A stretch of DNA of 8,163 nt from assembly GCA_900766775.1 (NCBI GenBank), contig CAAFXN010000075.1, positions 1 to 8,163 of the forward strand, read 5' to 3'. Shown one piece after another: positions 5,385 through 8,163 of the stretch; the stretch's first letter is position 1, and every line of letters begins with the position of its first letter. The notes under the pieces are model-generated. The model made no database searches and had not been told where the DNA came from. It saw only the letters and a list, made by a program, of their open reading frames with translations. The translations under genes were made by a program, and so were the position numbers. The DNA is from Bacteroidales bacterium (lineage in GTDB: Bacteria > Bacteroidota > Bacteroidia > Bacteroidales > Paludibacteraceae).

Positions 5385-5411
5385 TGTGGCAAATGTGGTA
5401 AATGTGGCACT
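5385..5411 (+). repeat. 9-bp iteron array B
   Basis: TGTGGCAAA (5385-5393), TGTGGTAAA (5394-5402, one change) and a partial TGTGGCACT (5403-5411). It is the inverted counterpart of array A, so together they flank the AT-rich tract symmetrically at about 210 bp. Confidence 0.75.
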
Positions 5412-5553
5412 TTTCAGCGCCTTTCAAAGACTCTCTAAAGACCCTCTAAATCCCCCTTAAGGGGGGGTGTGTTTCGGTATCCTCTCGGCATCCTCTCGGC
5501 ATCCTGTACAGCGCAGATTACCTATTATTTATTACCTAAAAAAACGCGGGGGT

Positions 5554-5585
5554 CTTGCATATGTCAGAAAAAAGCAGTATCTTTG
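5554..5585 (+). promoter_or_regulatory. Promoter of the plus-strand lipoprotein gene
   Basis: CTTG (5554-5557), a 20-bp spacer, then TATCTTTG (5578-5585) matches the Bacteroidetes -33/-7 promoter. Only 10 bases (CACCAGAAAA) separate the -7 box from the ATG at 5596, so the transcript would carry a leader of about 5 nt or none. Confidence 0.78.
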
Positions 5586-5595
5586 CACCAGAAAA

Positions 5596-5934
5596 ATGAG
5601 AAAACCTTTGTTCCATATCTTCTGCGCCTCGTTGCTCTGTATGTGCGCGTCCTGCTGCCGCCGCGGTGTTCCCGAGGTCTGCGGCGTTCGCGCTGACGGC
5701 TCGCCGTTTGAACTGATGGAGCGCCTCGCCCGCGAGGTGCCCGACCTCTGCTGCCCGACGGGTTTTGTCTTGATGGCGGACGGGGTGTATATCGACTGCC
5801 TGCTCGGCGACGGGCAGCAGGTGGTGATATGGTGCGCTACGGGCACAGGCAACCGAATAACCCAAATAGATTACTACATGAGTGGAGATTTAGAGACAAA
5901 AATCGCCCCCCCCGTGTACCTGCTAAACAACTGA
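5596..5934 (+). CDS. Small cysteine-rich putative lipoprotein
   Basis: I start it at 5596 (112 aa), not at the upstream in-frame ATG at 5467, because the promoter lies between them and the protein then begins with a normal signal peptide: MRKPLFHIFCASLLCMCASC, with lipobox-like CASC and lipidation expected at Cys20. The mature part is acidic-neutral and includes FELMERLAREVPDLCCPTGFVLMADGVYIDCLLGDGQQVVIWCATG. I recognise no family. An envelope location is likely. Its end overlaps the next gene by 106 bp, with a C8 run at 5906-5913 inside the overlap. It is one of only two plus-strand genes in the element; surface exclusion, receptor masking or immunity would suit such a protein, but nothing visible proves it. 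Confidence 0.7.
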   Translation: MRKPLFHIFCASLLCMCASCCRRGVPEVCGVRADGSPFELMERLAREVPDLCCPTGFVLMADGVYIDCLLGDGQQVVIWCATGTGNRITQIDYYMSGDLETKIAPPVYLLNN

Positions 5935-6272
5935 AAGTCAGTGCGTTAGCGGCGGCTGAGGAGTTAATCCGTGCGGTGGAGGTGTTGAGTGCGGCGGCGG
6001 AGCGCCGCGAGGAAACGGGAGTGTTTGTGCCGACGGGCGACTACCGTATGCTGTTCATCGAGATGGAGGCTCGTCGTCTCGCCGGCATCCCTTGGGCGGA
6101 GGGCTGGCGCACCTACCCCGAACTGGCGGCGCTTCTGACCCGGCAGGCAGGATGGACGGTGGACGCCGTAGCGCTGCGGCATAACTTCGCGCGCTACGCC
6201 CGCACGAAGCAATTGGCGGCAGACATATCCCGCCGCAGGGCTATGCTCGGCGAAGCCGCAACTGCTATTTGA
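5829..6272 (+). CDS. Hypothetical protein with HTH-like C-terminal half
   Basis: The frame gives up to 147 aa. The first 30 or so residues (Arg/Asn/Pro-rich) look like the out-of-frame reading of the lipoprotein gene, so the true N terminus may be later or may arise by frameshift from that gene at the C8 run. From about residue 36 it looks genuine: a helix LAAAEELIRAVEVLSAAAERR, a segment GVFVPTGDYRMLFIEMEARR, then WRTYPELAALL followed by GWTVDAVALRHNFARY (108-123), which reads as an HTH, and a basic tail. I cannot name a family. It ends 54 bp from the right terminal repeat, so it could be a DNA-binding protein for the element ends or a regulator. Start and function are uncertain. Confidence 0.6.
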   Translation: MVRYGHRQPNNPNRLLHEWRFRDKNRPPRVPAKQLKVSALAAAEELIRAVEVLSAAAERREETGVFVPTGDYRMLFIEMEARRLAGIPWAEGWRTYPELAALLTRQAGWTVDAVALRHNFARYARTKQLAADISRRRAMLGEAATAI

Positions 6273-6315
6273 CGGTATCGCGCCCCCCCCCGAGCGAAGC
6301 GAGAGCGCGATACCG
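6273..6315. other. GC-rich hairpin inside the right TIR
   Basis: An 11-bp perfect stem pairs CGGTATCGCGC (6273-6283) with 6305-6315. The 21-nt loop begins with the remaining C8 of a C9 run. It starts at the stop codon of the 147-aa frame and has no following T run. Its arms carry the same CGGTATCG octamer found in both terminal repeats (57-64 and 6342-6349). Confidence 0.65.
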
Positions 6316-6326
6316 GCAAACCCCAA

Positions 6327-6405
6327 AGCGCGTCCCGTCAGCGGTATCGGCGGAGCCTGCGTTTCGCCTGTCTTTTCCGTTAGGGGGAAACTTATCGGCT
6401 GCCCT
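6327..6405 (-). repeat. Right terminal inverted repeat (79 bp)
   Basis: The exact reverse complement of positions 1-79. The outer end (CGGCTGCCCT at 6396-6405) is followed by TACCAACAAACAAG, the T-rich tail region of the DUF4301 terminator read on the other strand. Confidence 0.92.
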
Positions 6406-6406
6406 T

Positions 6407-6442
6407 ACCAACAAACAAGCAGCCCCTGTGGAGGGGGGCTGC
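6407..6442 (-). terminator. Intrinsic terminator of the DUF4301 gene
   Basis: On the minus strand, stem GCAGCCCC (6442-6435) pairs with 6426-6419 around an 8-nt loop and is followed by TTGTTTGTTGG. It begins 29 nt after the DUF4301 stop. The stem with a T-rich tail is a good rho-independent terminator. Confidence 0.78.
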
Positions 6443-6471
6443 CTTGGCGTTCATTTGCGTCGGGGCACGGG

Positions 6472-7821
6472 TTATCCTTGGTGCTGAGGACGCAGAAGGT
6501 CGTTAACGGTCTTGACAGGGTTGAAGGTGCTGACGGGCACTTCTACGAAGAGGGTGTTCCACTTTGCCATTGCCCCATTCCACAAGCCCGGTAACTCAAG
6601 TGCGAGCAGTTCCTTGCCGTCCTTCGACTTCCGGGAGATGAAGCCCGTCTGCGGGTCCACATAGTCGGGGAGGTGGAAGGGTTTGCCGTTGACGTCGCGT
6701 GTTGCGCATACGAGGTCCACGGGATTGAAATGGGTAGCCTGCGCCATGAGAGCGGGGTCGGCTATCTGCGAGGACTCGAGAATCTGTCGGCTGATAGTGC
6801 CGTCCGCGTCGCGTACGAGGAAGGGGCCGCCGCCGGGTTCGCCCGTGTTCTTCACCACGCCGCAGACGCGGATAGGACGGTTGAGGCGCTCGCGCTCTTC
6901 GTCAGAGATAGTGGGGTCTTGCAGGCGCGCGAAGACCCGTTTCTGCTCTGCTACGAGTACGCCGGCGAGAATCTGCTTGTAGCGCACGGTATCTTTCTTC
7001 AGACGGTCGGGCACCACATTGTCGATGTTCTTCACGAAGATGACGTCGGCGTCCTGTGCGTTAAGGTTCTCGATGAGTGCTCCGTGTCCGCCCGGTCGGA
7101 AGAGGAGTTTGCCCTCTTTGTCGCGGAAGGGGGTGCCATCGGGGTTCGCAGCAAGGGTGTCGGTGCTGGGCAGTTGCTCGGAGAAGGAGATGTCGAAGCG
7201 CACGCCGTACTTGGTCTCGAAGGCTTGCAGGTGGTCTGCTATATGCTGACGGAAGAAGGGCAGGTGCTGGTGGGAGACGGTGAAATGGAGGTGTACCATG
7301 CCGTTGCTGGCAGCGTAGAGTGCGCCTTCTACCATGTGCTCCAACGCGGGAGTGCGGGGACCGTCTTTGTATTTATGGAAGAGGAGCAAACCTTTGGGCA
7401 GGTCGCCGTAGTGCATGTCTTCGAGGAGGAAGCGCACAGCGTCCTGACCGCTCTTGCCGGCGAGTTGGTCGCCGAAAGCGAAGTCGTCGATATGGGTGAG
7501 GAACTCCTGTATGAAAGCCGTCTCTTCGCCGTCTTCGAGGTATTGGAAGAGGTTCTTGAACATACGGCTTGCAGCGCCGCTGGCGGGGACGAACTTCAAG
7601 ATTTTGTGTCCCTCGGCGAGGTAGTCCTCCCAGATGCGGATGTACTCGTCCTGCTCTTTCTTGGTGGGGGCGAGGATACCGTCTTTGGTAGAAGCGGCTG
7701 CTACGATGTCTAATGCAGGAAAACCTGTGCGGAAATGCTCCAGTTGCTCTTCGGCTTTCGCCACGCTGATGCCTCTAGCCTCTAACTGCTCGAGGTCTTG
7801 GGGAGTGAAGACTGTGTTCAT
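6472..7821 (-). CDS. DUF4301 family protein
   Basis: This 449-aa cytoplasmic protein belongs to DUF4301, a family conserved in Bacteroidetes and of unproven function. Diagnostic stretches are ILKFVPASGAASRMFKNLF (74-92), LPKGLLLFHKY (141-151), VHLHFTVSHQH (176-186), ISFSEQLPSTDT (211-222), LLFRPGGHGALIENLN (239-254) and VKNIDNVVPDRLK (263-275). The glycine-rich PASGAASRM loop and the RPGGHGALIENL segment recall nucleotidyltransferase (sugar-nucleotide pyrophosphorylase) folds; that link is my inference. It is somewhat shorter than the roughly 500 residues I remember for Bacteroides members, the missing part apparently lying near residue 115. The start at 7821 follows a long leader from a canonical promoter. 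It is host chromosome, not part of the element. Confidence 0.9.
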   Translation of the reverse strand: MNTVFTPQDLEQLEARGISVAKAEEQLEHFRTGFPALDIVAAASTKDGILAPTKKEQDEYIRIWEDYLAEGHKILKFVPASGAASRMFKNLFQYLEDGEETAFIQEFLTHIDDFAFGDQLAGKSGQDAVRFLLEDMHYGDLPKGLLLFHKYKDGPRTPALEHMVEGALYAASNGMVHLHFTVSHQHLPFFRQHIADHLQAFETKYGVRFDISFSEQLPSTDTLAANPDGTPFRDKEGKLLFRPGGHGALIENLNAQDADVIFVKNIDNVVPDRLKKDTVRYKQILAGVLVAEQKRVFARLQDPTISDEERERLNRPIRVCGVVKNTGEPGGGPFLVRDADGTISRQILESSQIADPALMAQATHFNPVDLVCATRDVNGKPFHLPDYVDPQTGFISRKSKDGKELLALELPGLWNGAMAKWNTLFVEVPVSTFNPVKTVNDLLRPQHQG

Positions 7822-7833
7822 GATAGTAGTTTT

Positions 7834-7908
7834 TATGTTGGTTATTTCATGTTAGTCATTTTATGTTGGTTAGTTCCTGTTAGCGTTTCACGTTGGTCAT
7901 TTCATGTT
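7834..7908 (-). repeat. 14-bp degenerate tandem repeat in the DUF4301 leader
   Basis: Units of 13-14 bp with consensus yATGTTrGTyATTT (plus strand) run at 7834, 7848, 7862, 7876 and 7889, with a partial one at 7903. In the minus-strand mRNA they create tiny open frames such as ATG ACT AAC ATG AAA TAA. A separate 12-bp direct repeat TTAACACGGAGT (7907-7918 and 7921-7932) adjoins. Confidence 0.7.
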
Positions 7909-7947
7909 AACACGGAGTGATTAACACGGAGTCTCAAAACTTGCACG

Positions 7948-7979
7948 CAAAGGTAACACTTTTTCTTCACACGGGCAAA
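7948..7979 (-). promoter_or_regulatory. Promoter of the DUF4301 gene
   Basis: On the minus strand TTTG (7979-7976), a 20-bp spacer and TACCTTTG (7955-7948) match the Bacteroidetes consensus exactly. The transcript would have a leader of about 120 nt holding the 14-bp repeats. Confidence 0.85.
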
Positions 7980-8047
7980 TAATTTTCTGTATTTGAGGGC
8001 TTATATGCTCAAAAAAACGTCCGAGGTGCATTTTTGTGGCGACAAAT

Positions 8048-8079
8048 CTTGCGTATGTAACAAAAAAGTAGTAAATTTG
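8048..8079 (+). promoter_or_regulatory. Plus-strand promoter at the right edge
   Basis: CTTG (8048-8051), a 20-bp spacer and TAAATTTG (8072-8079) form a Bacteroidetes-type promoter. It faces right, divergent from the DUF4301 promoter, and its gene must lie mostly or wholly beyond the window. Confidence 0.7.
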
Positions 8080-8163
8080 CAGCGGAAATTTTGGGCACTT
8101 TTTATGCTCCGTTAATGGTCGTTAATTATTCGTTAATTTTATGCCTCCATTAAAGTCCATTAA
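8080..8163 (+). other. Leader region at the window edge, short repeats
   Basis: Downstream of the edge promoter, CGTTAAT-like units recur three times (about 8111-8137) and CCATTAA twice (8147-8153 and 8157-8163). An ATG at 8141 stays open to the window end for seven codons, but the repeats make this weak evidence for a gene start. Confidence 0.35.

Larger units (their letters stand above)
5175..5553. other. Putative replication origin / control region, no gene
   Basis: This is the longest gene-free stretch of the element, between the divergent replication operon and the plus-strand lipoprotein gene. It holds a TA-rich tract (about 5211-5240, runs of TATATA) suited to strand opening, the inverted 9-bp arrays on either side, a 21-bp tandem repeat (5291-5332), and a C5-TTAA-G7 palindrome (about 5452-5467). 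Small open frames here (about 5041-5241 plus, 5204-5410 minus) encode repeat-driven peptides and I do not call them. Origin function is inferred from this layout plus the neighbouring primase-helicase operon. Confidence 0.55.
1..6405. mobile_element. TIR-bounded replicative element with lysis-like cassette
   Basis: The segment is bounded by a perfect 79-bp inverted repeat. It holds a primase-helicase operon, an iteron-rich AT-rich region, a holin/DUF5675/spanin-like cassette, and two plus-strand genes of unknown role. Nearly all coding is divergent from the AT-rich region near 5.2-5.5 kb. No tyrosine or serine recombinase, DDE transposase, capsid, portal, terminase or tail gene is recognisable. 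What is seen: the repeats, gene order and families. What is inferred: that it moves or replicates as a unit. Alternatives are a satellite of a helper phage, a degraded prophage, or an invertible chromosomal block. The left end coincides with the window start, so the element may extend further left, and no target duplication can be tested. Confidence 0.65.

Noticed and set aside
5204..5410. A 68-aa minus-strand frame and the facing frame at 5041-5241
   Set aside because: Their sequences (LPHLPHLPH, IYIYIY) are translations of the 9-bp iterons and the TA tract, not protein-like.
5148..5411. CRISPR-like array
   Set aside because: The repeat units are 9 bp and directly abutting, with no spacers of uniform length.
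5467..5595. Upstream start of the lipoprotein frame
   Set aside because: It precedes the promoter, begins in a G7 run, and would bury the signal peptide 43 residues into the protein.
6673..7713. A 346-aa open frame on the plus strand
   Set aside because: It lies wholly antisense to the conserved DUF4301 gene, has a repetitive Val/Glu/Gly composition typical of antisense reading of GC-rich code, and shows no domain.
1..8163. tRNA genes as an integration site
   Set aside because: I saw no cloverleaf or TTCGA-type T-loop context at either element end or elsewhere by eye.

Overview
The window looks like a Bacteroidales (Bacteroidetes) chromosome carrying a compact, probably mobile element. The taxon call rests on promoters of the Bacteroidetes type (TTTG or CTTG, about 20 bp, then TAnnTTTG) at five places, and on families I know mainly from Bacteroidales: DUF4301, DUF3127, DUF5675 and the BT4734-like/DUF3987 primase-helicase. 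I cannot resolve the genus.

The main structure is a perfect 79-bp inverted repeat, positions 1-79 against 6327-6405, enclosing about 6.2 kb. Inside it are two transcription blocks pointing away from an AT-rich, repeat-filled region (about 5.05-5.6 kb) that I read as the replication origin and control region. Leftward (minus strand) runs a replication operon: a DUF3127 OB-fold protein, an unknown 118-aa protein, a 762-aa primase-helicase and an 82-aa HTH protein. It is followed by an apparent late block with its own promoter: an unknown 102-aa protein, a holin-like 60-aa membrane protein, a DUF5675 protein and a protein with the lipobox plus C-terminal membrane helix of a unimolecular spanin. 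Rightward (plus strand) run a small lipoprotein, expressed from a nearly leaderless promoter, and an overlapping 147-aa protein next to the right terminal repeat.

The element therefore combines self-replication genes with a phage-like lysis cassette, but shows no capsid, tail, integrase or recognisable transposase. It could be a phage satellite, a reduced prophage or an unrecognised transposon-like element. Just inside each terminal repeat is a GC-rich hairpin with a G or C homopolymer in its loop. A 101-bp MITE-like palindrome sits in frame inside the primase gene.

To the right of the element (6406-8163) is ordinary chromosome: a DUF4301 gene on the minus strand with a clear intrinsic terminator, whose T-rich tail ends next to the element boundary, and a canonical promoter with a repeat-rich leader. 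A plus-strand promoter near the right edge drives something beyond the window. Because the window begins exactly at the outer edge of the left repeat, the left boundary and left flank cannot be judged from this sequence.
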